Assembly (NCBI GenBank): GCA_022825665.1
Contig: JAJDWI010000149.1
Coordinates: 1 to 64,000 of the forward strand
Source: Candidatus Poribacteria bacterium
Lineage (GTDB): Bacteria; Poribacteria; WGA-4E; WGA-3G
Length of the DNA: 64,000 nucleotides
Direction of reading: 5' to 3'
In this document: piece by piece, positions 18,750 to 26,636 of the stretch
Layout of the letters: each line of letters opens with the position of its first letter
Position numbering within the stretch: position 1 is the first letter of the stretch
The notes under the pieces: model-generated
Told to the model about the DNA's origin: nothing
Seen by the model: only the letters and a program-made list of their open reading frames with translations
The model's database searches: none
Made by a program: the position numbers and the translations under genes

Positions 18750-20327
18750 CTAATATGTTATTGTCCTGCGTAGGATGCTTTTGTGTCCCTTGTCATTTTC
18801 AAGTCTATAAATGACGGTGTAATTGCCAGGGATAGACAGAAAAGCATCGAAATCAAGTTCAGGTGTCATTTCAATTTTAGTTGATGTATCATTTGGAATG
18901 TCTCTTTTCTCAGTGAATGGTCCATAACATCTTTCACCTATTGGATTAAGAACCTTCCAAGTCAATACCAACTGATTTGGACGGGGTGGATTATTCACAT
19001 AAACAGTTATTGTATCGTCAACAGTCCCATTATTCTTACTCAGCGTCCCCAATTTGGATAACATTTTTTCTGTTAATGTAATAGGTGGAATATATTCCAA
19101 ATAACCTTTACCCGGTATTGCACGCCAAGTGCCACCTGTCGCCATAGCAATTTGTTTGACAGGCAAATAATCAAGTCCGATCACTTCAACGCGAATCTTT
19201 TCCTTCTGTAAAGTTGCGATAGTTTCATCAAGACTATAGATTGACCTACCATCATAGTCTGCATCATGGAACGCAGCATCACTTGCGTAAACAAAGAAAC
19301 GTTGTGCGTTACGTCTAAATTTGATCTTATCAACTGCTGCCATCAATGCATCTAAACCAGCTTCTGATATATCCCCACCTCTGTCAACGTCTATCTTGAA
19401 AAGCCAATTTTTGAATTTTCCGAGATCATCCGTACGTCCATAGGTTTTGACCTTATCTGTAAATGTAACCAATCCAAAAGTAGCATCTCGTCCATCTCGT
19501 TCCAATGCATCAAATATATATTCAAAATAAGCACGAATACCACGGATATTGTCTACCATACTTGCTGTCTCATCAAGTACAAATACAACATCTACTTTTT
19601 CCGATGTCGTTGCTGCAGCGAGTTGCATGGCGATGTCAGTCATCATTTTGACATATATACCACCGACATTGTTGCTACCCGATGTGCTTCCACCTCCCCA
19701 AGTATTAGCCATTCCTGATGCACGTAGAGCGTCACCCCGACGACTGCCATAATGTATATTTGGTGTGTCAGCGTTTAATGAAACCTCGTTCAACCCTTTT
19801 TCTGTACCTAACTGAATAATGTCTGTTTCGTCTATAGGCTCCGTTGGTGTGGATTCAGACCCTGATGAAATTGCCAACAATTCACGGTCTAATTTTACAC
19901 TTTTTGTATAGATGTTCGGCTTTTTTTCCGCTTTTCTATTGCTAAGAATGGAATTACTTTTTGAAACTGCCTCTTCTTTTTTATAGTTTTCTTGTTTATG
20001 TATCCTATCAGTTGGTGCATATTCATTCTCCTTTTCAACCGAAAGTAAATCTGTATTCAAATTCACACTCGGTTTAGGAGGAGGTAGGGGTTTCTCAACT
20101 TCATCAATGCTTGGTACTTCACTTACATCTGGTATCGGAATATCAGGTTCTTCTGGTGGTTTCACGACATCCTGACGAGGCAACATTACTAATTCAACAT
20201 CAAACTTACCACGAAATTTGGGCTGTGTTTCTTCAGTTGCAGAAAACCAAAACAACCCAAGCATTAGCACAAGATGGATGAGGATTGATAATAAAAGATA
20301 GGGGAATTTATTCATTTTGTATTTCAT
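18750..20327 (-). CDS. Membrane-anchored von Willebrand factor A protein with proline-rich linker
   Basis: 525 aa. One N-terminal membrane helix (LLLSILIHLVLMLGLFWF), a proline/acid-rich linker (residues about 50-100, TonB-like), then a low-complexity region. A VWA domain follows with the MIDAS motif DETAS (VVFVLDETASMVDNI), a TFTDK strand and GGDISEAGLDAL. The C-terminal ~110 residues are beta-rich and unrecognised. The TonB-like N-terminal layout suggests an inner-membrane protein with a periplasmic metal-dependent adhesion domain. Partner unknown. Confidence 0.8.
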   Translation of the reverse strand: MKYKMNKFPYLLLSILIHLVLMLGLFWFSATEETQPKFRGKFDVELVMLPRQDVVKPPEEPDIPIPDVSEVPSIDEVEKPLPPPKPSVNLNTDLLSVEKENEYAPTDRIHKQENYKKEEAVSKSNSILSNRKAEKKPNIYTKSVKLDRELLAISSGSESTPTEPIDETDIIQLGTEKGLNEVSLNADTPNIHYGSRRGDALRASGMANTWGGGSTSGSNNVGGIYVKMMTDIAMQLAAATTSEKVDVVFVLDETASMVDNIRGIRAYFEYIFDALERDGRDATFGLVTFTDKVKTYGRTDDLGKFKNWLFKIDVDRGGDISEAGLDALMAAVDKIKFRRNAQRFFVYASDAAFHDADYDGRSIYSLDETIATLQKEKIRVEVIGLDYLPVKQIAMATGGTWRAIPGKGYLEYIPPITLTEKMLSKLGTLSKNNGTVDDTITVYVNNPPRPNQLVLTWKVLNPIGERCYGPFTEKRDIPNDTSTKIEMTPELDFDAFLSIPGNYTVIYRLENDKGHKSILRRTITY

Positions 20328-20391
20328 TATCTTTATTGCTTGATTGAATTACGCAACAGGTTGAATTAATCCATTGAAGTCATTATGAAAG

Positions 20392-20727
20392 TTAATACAG
20401 ACAGGCATCTAATACATCAAGAACTTCATAAAGTAGACTATTTGGTGATTTTTCAATAAATGCAACTTTACGACTGTTATAATCAACAGATTTAATCTGT
20501 TCTACCATAATATATCCTGTAAGTGACACCTCCTGCGGAATTGACACATGGAAAGGAATATTTCTGAAAGTGTTAGTTATAGGACACACCATAGCAAGTT
20601 TAGTTTTGACGTTAAATTGTGTATTACTGACTACCAGTGCCGGTCGTCTACCTTTTTGTTCATATCCAGATTGCGGATCAAAAGATAAACTAACAAAATC
20701 ACCCTTCTGGGGAACATATCTTGGCAT
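20392..20727 (-). CDS. mazF: MazF/PemK-type endoribonuclease toxin
   Basis: 111 aa with the family core: PQKGDFVSLSFDPQSGYEQKGRRPALVVS, then KLAMVCPITNT and the conserved GYIMVEQIKSVDYNSRK. This is an mRNA interferase fold that cuts RNA at short sequences; the specificity is not readable. The ATG directly follows the antitoxin's TAA (no spacer), so translation is coupled. The toxin is expected to be neutralised by the upstream MazE-like protein. Confidence 0.93.
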   Translation of the reverse strand: MPRYVPQKGDFVSLSFDPQSGYEQKGRRPALVVSNTQFNVKTKLAMVCPITNTFRNIPFHVSIPQEVSLTGYIMVEQIKSVDYNSRKVAFIEKSPNSLLYEVLDVLDACLY

Positions 20728-20973
20728 TTACCATACCTCTTTGCCAGAAGGTTTTCCCCAATTTATTTCTTCAGGTTCATAGTCATCAGGCATCATAGCA
20801 AGTAATGTTTGCAGATCGGACCGTCTACGTGCCTGAGCAGCAGCTTCAACAATTATTCGTCCATTTTGAATTGTAACCTCAACTTCATCACCAACATTTA
20901 TTTCTGCTGCATCCAATATAGATTTTGTAAAATAGATATATTTTTGGTTTTCTGTCTTTTGTATTTTTATCAC
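20728..20973 (-). CDS. mazE: MazE/AbrB-type antitoxin
   Basis: 81 aa from the GTG at 20973. This start is preferred to the ATG at 20988 because GGAGG, 8 bases upstream of the GTG, would otherwise lie inside the gene, and because MIKIQKTENQK matches the usual MazE opening. SpoVT/AbrB DNA-binding N-terminus with KYIYFTKSILDAAEINVGDEVEV; the C-terminal acidic tail (about 45-81) should wrap the toxin. Autoregulation is expected for the family. Confidence 0.88.
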   Translation of the reverse strand: MIKIQKTENQKYIYFTKSILDAAEINVGDEVEVTIQNGRIIVEAAAQARRRSDLQTLLAMMPDDYEPEEINWGKPSGKEVW

Positions 20974-21030
20974 AATTATTTCCTCCATATTTACAATCTT
21001 GAATATTCTGATAGATTTTCTTTATGTAAT

Positions 21031-21990
21031 TTACAAATGAAATTCAACAACATCTCCGTCAAAAATGGCATCATTACGACTAACAGGTTGTCCATCGTGC
21101 CATTCAGGTCCCCATATCCGAGCAAATTTGAATTCAGCAAAATCTTTATGTAAACCGAGAGCAGCATCAAGTACAGTTGAACCGTTTGGAAGTACAATAG
21201 GATTATCGCGTTCTAAAGGCTTGCCCGGTGCTTTCGGATAGACACGGACGATATCCAATATGCTGTAAAGTCCTCGCAATAATTCATCTATACCTTCACC
21301 AGTCTCAGTAGATAGAGCATATATTGGTGCAGTATCACCATAAAACTCTTTAAGTATCTCTAACCTATCTGCTGCCCCTGGAGCATCCAATTGATTAGCA
21401 ACGACTAAGTATCCTTCCTCATCTTCAGCAGCACCATCTCTTTGATCGTTGAAGATTGTTATGACCATCTCTAAGTCATCTAACAGACTATCGTTTGCAA
21501 GACTCACAACACCGAGACATAAATCTGCGTTTCTGACTAATGTCAAAACCGAAGGAGAGATAAAATCTTGCATTATAGATGGCGTATCAATTAGCTGAAA
21601 TTGGATGTTTTCATAAGGAAGCATACCTACAACTGGAATCGTTGTTGTATAAGGAGTGGGTGATACTTCAGTTTTTGCCTTCGTAAACTTACAGAGTATA
21701 GACGATTTTCCGCTATTAGGTGGTCCTAACATCACAATTTGACCTGCTCCCTGCTTTGGGATATGTTCACTATACCCTTTCTTACCAGACTTGTTACCAC
21801 CTTTGGCAGACCCACCTTTTTTCAATACTGCAATGCGTTTACGAAGATCCGATACAACTTTCTCTGTCCCTTTATGCTTCGGAACAATACGCAACATTTC
21901 CTCTAACAGACTTAACCGCTCCTCATCTGTCTTTGCTGCTTCATGCTGATGCTTGAGTTTATAGTAGGTTGGAGGAAGATTTGCAGGCAT
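21031..21990 (-). CDS. DRG/OBG-like GTPase with TGS domain
   Basis: 319 aa. The N-terminal ~70 residues form a basic, helical arm. Walker A is GPPNSGKS, followed by the switch-like PYTTTIPVVGML and the G3 LIDTPS. The base-specificity motif reads NQLD instead of NKxD, a clear departure. The C-terminus is a TGS-like domain (YPKAPGKPLERDNPIVLPNGST, ending DGDVVEFHL). This is the architecture of the DRG (developmentally regulated GTP-binding) family, normally found in archaea and eukaryotes. GGAG lies 7 bases before the ATG. Confidence 0.85.
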   Translation of the reverse strand: MPANLPPTYYKLKHQHEAAKTDEERLSLLEEMLRIVPKHKGTEKVVSDLRKRIAVLKKGGSAKGGNKSGKKGYSEHIPKQGAGQIVMLGPPNSGKSSILCKFTKAKTEVSPTPYTTTIPVVGMLPYENIQFQLIDTPSIMQDFISPSVLTLVRNADLCLGVVSLANDSLLDDLEMVITIFNDQRDGAAEDEEGYLVVANQLDAPGAADRLEILKEFYGDTAPIYALSTETGEGIDELLRGLYSILDIVRVYPKAPGKPLERDNPIVLPNGSTVLDAALGLHKDFAEFKFARIWGPEWHDGQPVSRNDAIFDGDVVEFHL

Positions 21991-22293
21991 AATACACTCC
22001 GTATCTTTTGGAATCTTGTGTAGAATCTGTTAAAATTAAAGATAGCAATGTCTTACTGTGGAGTTAATCAATGTGGATACGTATTACATAGAATTTTATG
22101 TAAATATAACTTTTGTATTGTCTAACACACACAATTATATAATACCAAAATAGAGACCTACTGTCAAGACTATTCAACTTCGGGTCAGAACCATTCAGTT
22201 TTCCAAATCCTATTATTCTTGATATTAATCCTCCCTTTGTAGAAGCACTCTCCGAATCGCGACCTTTTATCCTGAAAATCCCGTTTCAGACAA

Positions 22294-22549
22294 CATCGTA
22301 GGACAAGGTCTCCTCACCCGTAATTCTACCTGTAACACGGAACACGCTGAAGACACGGAACGCACTGAAAAACCTCTTCCTTCAGCGTCTTCAGCGTCTT
22401 CAGCGTCTTCAGTGATTCTGACAACAAGCAATTCTGGCATCGTATCGTAGGGACAAGGTCTCCTCACCCGTAATTCTGTCTGAATCACGGAACACACTGA
22501 AAAGCCTCTTCCTTCAGCGTCTTCAGCGTCTTCAGTGCCTTCAGTGATT
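22294..22549. repeat. Two ~110-bp direct repeats with 9-bp CTTCAGCGT tandem units
   Basis: Copies start at about 22294 and 22443 and share TCGTAGGGACAAGG-type and CTCCTCACCCGTAATTCT phrases, then ACGGAACAC...CTGAA and a microsatellite of CTTCAGCGT units (four in copy 1, about three in copy 2), ending TCAGTGATTC. The first copy carries an extra ACACGGAACGCACTGAA. Not a CRISPR array: only two copies, no regular spacer. Confidence 0.75.
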
Positions 22550-22840
22550 CAGAAACAAAAACCAAAAATCCGAAACATACATGAATCATACATGAAACTT
22601 ATGGTTCCAATCCACCCAAACCCTTCCACCCCAATCCAACACCTGTTATAATACTACTATGAAAAACAAAAAACGCACACTACCCATAACATCAACAAAA
22701 ACCTTGACCCGTTACCCAAAAAATGTACACCCAAAAACCGACCATAACCAAGCAAATAAAAAACGTACACAAATGAAATTTTCAAAAAGTTTCGTACACA
22801 CTGATAAACCCAGTACCAGACTGGAATAACCCCAAATACC

Positions 22841-22884
22841 AAAACGTACACAAAAACGAAAAACAGCCTTTTTGTGTACGTTTT
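22841..22884. repeat. Perfect 16-bp inverted repeat
   Basis: AAAACGTACACAAAAA (22841-22856) and TTTTTGTGTACGTTTT (22869-22884) with a 12-base loop. The CGTACAC core also occurs near 22763 and 22793. On either strand the hairpin is followed by few or no Ts, so it is not a plain rho-independent terminator. Possibly a transposon end or a regulatory hairpin. Confidence 0.65.
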
Positions 22885-23027
22885 TAGAAGGAGCAAAAAA
22901 CCGATAAAAACCATGTCACGACATCACGGACACAGAATCAGAAATCTACTTGTCAAAAATACAATGGTATGATATTATCTCAACATGATAAAATACCTTT
23001 ACAATAATTTAAACATAGGAGACATTT

Positions 23028-23450
23028 ATGGCTGTATTCTTACATACAAGAGTTCGCGTCAGCGATCTTGACAAATCTATAGAATGGTATTGTGATCATC
23101 TCGGATTCAAAGTACTAAGTCGTAGCGACAAATCACCAGCGGGTAATCAGATCGTACATCTGGAACTTCCCGGCAACGCACACACATTAGAATTAACTTA
23201 TTCACCCGATTTTGATCTACAAGTCCAAGAAGACTTAATGCATTTTGCTATAGGTGTTCCCGACATCGTTGAATTCTGTGACGGTTTAGAAAAGGCAGGA
23301 TTGGAAATATGGCCCGATGGATGGCGTAAACAGTTTACATCGGGTGGAATGAAGATGGCTTTCATTACAGATCCAGATGGATATGAGGTGGAGTTGTTGG
23401 AACGCAAAGATGCGACTGGTGATCCACTTGATGTGCTTGATGAATCTTAA
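23028..23450 (+). CDS. VOC family (glyoxalase-like) protein
   Basis: 140 aa, two beta-alpha-beta-beta-beta modules (about 1-65 and 66-130). HTRVRVSDLDKSIEWY at the N-terminus has the first metal His, and HFAIGVPDI and DPDGYEVELLE the others. Resembles lactoylglutathione lyase (GloA), but the substrate is not certain since VOC enzymes are diverse. AGGAG 7 bases before the ATG. Its TAA overlaps the stop of the convergent M55 peptidase gene. Confidence 0.88.
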   Translation: MAVFLHTRVRVSDLDKSIEWYCDHLGFKVLSRSDKSPAGNQIVHLELPGNAHTLELTYSPDFDLQVQEDLMHFAIGVPDIVEFCDGLEKAGLEIWPDGWRKQFTSGGMKMAFITDPDGYEVELLERKDATGDPLDVLDES

Positions 23451-24262
23451 ACAAAAGACCAGAAGTTGTTCCAAGCTGACATCCAATCTTCTCCGTGACT
23501 CTCAGCGTTGACCGGACCAGTTATATTAACACCCGGTCTACCTTTGAAATCAGAAAGTTTATCTACACTGGAGACTTCAATCTTTATTGTTGTTGGCTTG
23601 TCGGGTATATAAGGACGAACTCTCGTTAAATCTGATAGAGCATCTTTGGCTGCTTGCTCTATCATTTCGCGAGCACGTACAGGAGGGGTATGTCGCGCAC
23701 TGTATCGACTCAGTCCTTTTTTCACAGCAACCGTTGGAAGTGATTCACCGAGAAGTTCTTGTGCCTCTCTACACACTGCCACATCACCAGTAACAAGCGC
23801 AATCGGCACACCGTAGTGTCCGTTGAGTGCAGCGTTTACACCAGTTTCACCAACAAGGTCGTCGTTGAACCATAAGTTTCTATATTGTACAGTAGAAATA
23901 GTATGACACAGGACACCGTCCGGAGTGTTGTTTCGGGCATGCATACCGATAAGCAAACAGGCATCGCAACCCTCTTTCCACATATCATCGTAACGTCCCC
24001 AACCGTGGTGTGCTACCCATTCACATTCGGGATGTATCTTTTCTGGAATGAGCGAGTTAAATGTCCAACCTTGACCGGCTCCATGGCAGTCAACAACGAC
24101 AATCTCCGTAGCACCTGCGGCTTTAGCACCTCGCACCGCAGCGTTGATTTCTTCAGTGTAGAGATGTCTACCTTCTTCAAACATTGCAGCACCACCATCT
24201 ACCTGATCCCAAACAACTATTCCGCTAACACCCTCCATATCGGACATTATCAATACACGCAC
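23447..24262 (-). CDS. M55 family zinc D-aminopeptidase (DppA-like)
   Basis: 271 aa. Metal-binding motif SDMEGVSGIV at the N-terminus, VDCHGAG, and the conserved HHGWGRYDDMWKEGCDA, GMHARNN and HTISTVQYRNLW segments. M55 enzymes cleave N-terminal D-amino acids from short peptides and commonly act on cell-wall-derived peptides. GTG start with AGGAGAGG about 9 bases upstream. The terminal four bases TTAA serve as overlapping stops for this gene and the VOC gene on the other strand. Confidence 0.9.
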   Translation of the reverse strand: MRVLIMSDMEGVSGIVVWDQVDGGAAMFEEGRHLYTEEINAAVRGAKAAGATEIVVVDCHGAGQGWTFNSLIPEKIHPECEWVAHHGWGRYDDMWKEGCDACLLIGMHARNNTPDGVLCHTISTVQYRNLWFNDDLVGETGVNAALNGHYGVPIALVTGDVAVCREAQELLGESLPTVAVKKGLSRYSARHTPPVRAREMIEQAAKDALSDLTRVRPYIPDKPTTIKIEVSSVDKLSDFKGRPGVNITGPVNAESHGEDWMSAWNNFWSFV

Positions 24263-24367
24263 TGTTTTATTCCTCTCCTAAATTCCAACCTATGTTTTCA
24301 CTTGAGTATAAACCAGTCGCATAGAAAATGCAAGTTCAATTATGAACTACAAGAGCCTGAAATAACA

Positions 24368-24389
24368 TAGGTAGTGATAATATTACCTA
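24368..24389. promoter_or_regulatory. Inverted repeat before the MATE-rhodanese genes
   Basis: TAGGTA (24368-24373) and TACCTA (24384-24389) are perfect inverse copies around a 10-base spacer that includes GATAAT, a possible -10. The half-site is the same six bases as the arm of the operator at 32817-32835 but in the opposite order. Operator function is inferred and weak. Confidence 0.3.
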
Positions 24390-24413
24390 CAAAACTATGC
24401 AGTTAGGATATTA

Positions 24414-25820
24414 ATGAACACAAAACGAGGTGATTTGACTCAAGGTAGTCTCTTACATCATCTGATTCAACTTGCAGTACCGATAACATGTGGATACATA
24501 CTCCAAGATGCGTTCAATATTGTTGATATGATTTTTGTCGGCAGATTGGGACCAGCAGCAATCGCAGCTGTCGGCATAAGCGGTAATTTGTTGCGGTTAA
24601 TTGCTGTTTTATCTCTCGGTATATCAACGGGTGCGGGGATAATGGTCTCCCAATACCTTGGCGCAAGGAATCACGCACAAGCAGGATACGTGGCGATGCA
24701 GGCTATACTACTTGCCTTTTTTGCCGCCATAGGAATTGGTATTATCGGGTATCCATTGGCTGAATTCGGTTTACGTGCCGTCCGAACAACAGACATTGAG
24801 GTTATACAACTTGGTACAACCTATATGCAGATTATTCTTATCGGCATTAGTACGATGTTTCTTTCAATGACGCTGGGTTCAATCTTCCGTGCGGGTGGTG
24901 ATGCTGTTACACCTATGGTTGTGTTGATAATATCCACCTTGGTTAACATTGGACTTGATCCGCTACTGATATTTGGTTTGTGGAAATTCCCAAAATTGGG
25001 TGTGGCAGGATCGGCTTATGCAACACTAATCGGTAGAGGTATCGGTGTTGTTATTCTGCTTTTTCTCTGTTTTAGTGGTAAAGCTCCTATATCATTTCGT
25101 AATGTATTATTGCGCGCTGATCTTGTAGAAATGCTTGACATTTTAAGGTTAGGAATTTATAGTTCTATGCAAGGGTTCTGGCGACATTTGTCGCGGCTCG
25201 GATTCCTTTGGGTCATCGGTCCTTATGGAAAATTTGCAGTTGCTGCGTATACGATCTGTATGCGTCTCAGAATACTGGTTATGAACCCAGGTTTTGGTAT
25301 AGCCAATGCTGTTGCGCCTGTTGTTGGTCAAAATATGGGGGCAAATTTGATAGAACGCGCAGAAAAATCAGCTAAAATTGGAAATATACTGGCAACAACG
25401 GTAATGACAGGAATTGGAATATTATTCTTAGTTTTCCCGCAAGTGTTCATACGAATATTTACCGACGACCAAGAAGTGATAAAGATTGGTTCTGTATACA
25501 TTCAATTCTTGTCTCTCACTTTTGGTTTTATAGCGTTTTCACTGGTATTAGGTAAAGCACTCAACGGTGCAGGTGATACTTTCTCACCAATGATTATTAC
25601 TCTCGCCGCACAGATTGGTGTGGGTTTAGGTCTTGTTATTTTATTATCACATTTTATCGGTCTAAACGGTGTTTGGATCGGAATTGCACTTTCTAATGTT
25701 GTTCAAGGCATTGCTATGTGGATATGGTATAGAACAGGCAAATGGAAAACAATAAAACTAATAAATGGTAGAGGAAATTCTACCGGAAAGGTGGTGAAAA
25801 ATGGCGTACAAAGGATATGA
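24414..25820 (+). CDS. MATE family multidrug/solute efflux transporter
   Basis: 468 aa, twelve predicted membrane helices in two bundles. Family features: GSLLHHLIQLAVPITCG, VDMIFVGRLGPAAIAAVGISG, ALGISTGAGIMVSQYLGA and the second half AYTICMRL...NAVAPVVGQNMGA. Exchanges cationic drugs or metabolites for Na+ or H+; the substrate is unknown. The ATG follows AGGATATTA. The 3' end overlaps the rhodanese gene by 20 bases, so the two are probably co-translated. Confidence 0.93.
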   Translation: MNTKRGDLTQGSLLHHLIQLAVPITCGYILQDAFNIVDMIFVGRLGPAAIAAVGISGNLLRLIAVLSLGISTGAGIMVSQYLGARNHAQAGYVAMQAILLAFFAAIGIGIIGYPLAEFGLRAVRTTDIEVIQLGTTYMQIILIGISTMFLSMTLGSIFRAGGDAVTPMVVLIISTLVNIGLDPLLIFGLWKFPKLGVAGSAYATLIGRGIGVVILLFLCFSGKAPISFRNVLLRADLVEMLDILRLGIYSSMQGFWRHLSRLGFLWVIGPYGKFAVAAYTICMRLRILVMNPGFGIANAVAPVVGQNMGANLIERAEKSAKIGNILATTVMTGIGILFLVFPQVFIRIFTDDQEVIKIGSVYIQFLSLTFGFIAFSLVLGKALNGAGDTFSPMIITLAAQIGVGLGLVILLSHFIGLNGVWIGIALSNVVQGIAMWIWYRTGKWKTIKLINGRGNSTGKVVKNGVQRI

Positions 25821-26634
25821 AAATCCTCATCTGGTTATTTCTACAGAGGAACTGAAAAATAATCTTGATGTTGAAACGTATTGCATCGTTGATACACGTC
25901 CAACACATGAATATATCCAAGGACATATACCAGGGGCACTTCACCTTGATTTGTTTGGATTAAGTTTGATCAATACAGGTAAAGAGACATTAGATTCATT
26001 TATGTGTATGATTGCATATCTATTTCAACAACGTGGTATTGATTCTGAGAAAACTATAATTTGGTATGATAATATCTCAGGTATATATGCATCTCGAGGA
26101 TTTTGGTTTTGTGAGTATTTAGGTCATTCCAAAACTCGTTTATTAGATGGTGGTTTCAAAGCTTGGTTAGCTGCAGAGGGACCTGTCAGCACAGAAGGTG
26201 TTGAACCTCCTGTAGTAACACCATTTCCCATAAAAACAGCACACGAATTACACATGGAAGCGAATCTGATATATGCAAATCTGACACAAGAGGATTTCGT
26301 TGTACTTGACACACGCACAGATGATGAACACTATGGAAGGGTTGCACGTGCAGAACGGGCAGGGGCAATACCAAAGTCAACCCATATTGAGTGGGTTAAC
26401 AATCTGGACGAAACAGGTGCTTTTAAACCCGCAACTGAATTGCGAGAAATGTATGAGACGGTTGGTATCACACACGATAAACAGGTGGTGTGCTACTGAC
26501 AGGGAGGTTACCGTTCTTCCCAAACCTATTTAGCGTTGCGACTAATTGGGTATCCAATGGTAAGTAACTATATTGGGTCTTGGAAAGAATGGGGAGACCG
26601 GCTGGATTTGCCGGTTGAAATTCCTGAAGAATAG
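25801..26634 (+). CDS. Rhodanese-type sulfurtransferase with in-frame TGA at the catalytic Cys; candidate selenoprotein
   Basis: Two-domain thiosulfate/3-mercaptopyruvate sulfurtransferase, 277 aa if TGA at 26497-26499 is read through. Domain 1 (about 1-130) has VDTRPTHEYIQGHIPGALHL and is normally inactive; domain 2 carries LDTRTDDEHYGRV. The active-site loop then reads VVCY-(TGA)-QGGYRSSQTYLALRL, so the stop falls exactly on the catalytic Cys (residue 233). The same frame continues to NYIGSWKEWGDRLDLPVE, the typical C-terminus, and ends at TAG 26632-26634, two bases before the convergent hydrolase. Start ATG follows AAAGGTGGTGAAAA. Selenocysteine is the preferred reading; a recent nonsense mutation is the alternative. 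Confidence 0.75.
26497..26499 (+). other. Candidate selenocysteine TGA codon
   Basis: TGA at the position of the catalytic Cys of the rhodanese, same frame before and after. Two overlapping downstream stem-loops could be a SECIS: 26502-26521 (GGGAGG / CTTCCC, 8-base loop, 2 bases after the TGA), or 26519-26550 (CCCAA / TTGGG with TTAG / CTAA, loop CGTTGCGA with G as second loop base). The second fits the usual distance from the codon better. No SelA/B/D gene is in the window. Confidence 0.65.
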
Positions 26635-26636
26635 GA

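Larger units (their letters stand above)
21991..23027. repeat. Gene-free spacer with tandem, direct and inverted repeats
   Basis: No gene supported. Contents: 21991-22230 AT-rich, nothing seen; 22239-22263 a GTAG(A/G)AGC-type dispersed repeat recurring at 48.2 kb; 22269-22296 an ATCCTGAAAATCCCG repeat recurring at 0.8 and 48.65 kb; 22294-22549 two long direct repeats with 9-bp tandem units; 22575-22596 an 11-bp unit (CATACATGAA core) twice; 22660-22890 five CGTACAC-like motifs and a perfect hairpin. Confidence 0.6.

Noticed and set aside
22294-22549. Possible CRISPR array
   Set aside because: Only two long units with tandem 9-bp insertions and no regular unique spacers; no cas genes in the window.
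22657-22914. Open frame of 85 codons on the minus strand rich in V, F, Y
   Set aside because: The hydrophobic composition comes from T-rich repeat DNA containing the CGTACAC motif and the perfect hairpin; no start signal and no homology recognised.
26491-26634. Rhodanese explained as a frameshift or a pseudogene
   Set aside because: The downstream C-terminal part is in the same frame as the upstream part, so no frameshift is needed. A pure pseudogene is not excluded, but the single stop lies on the catalytic codon and everything else is intact.
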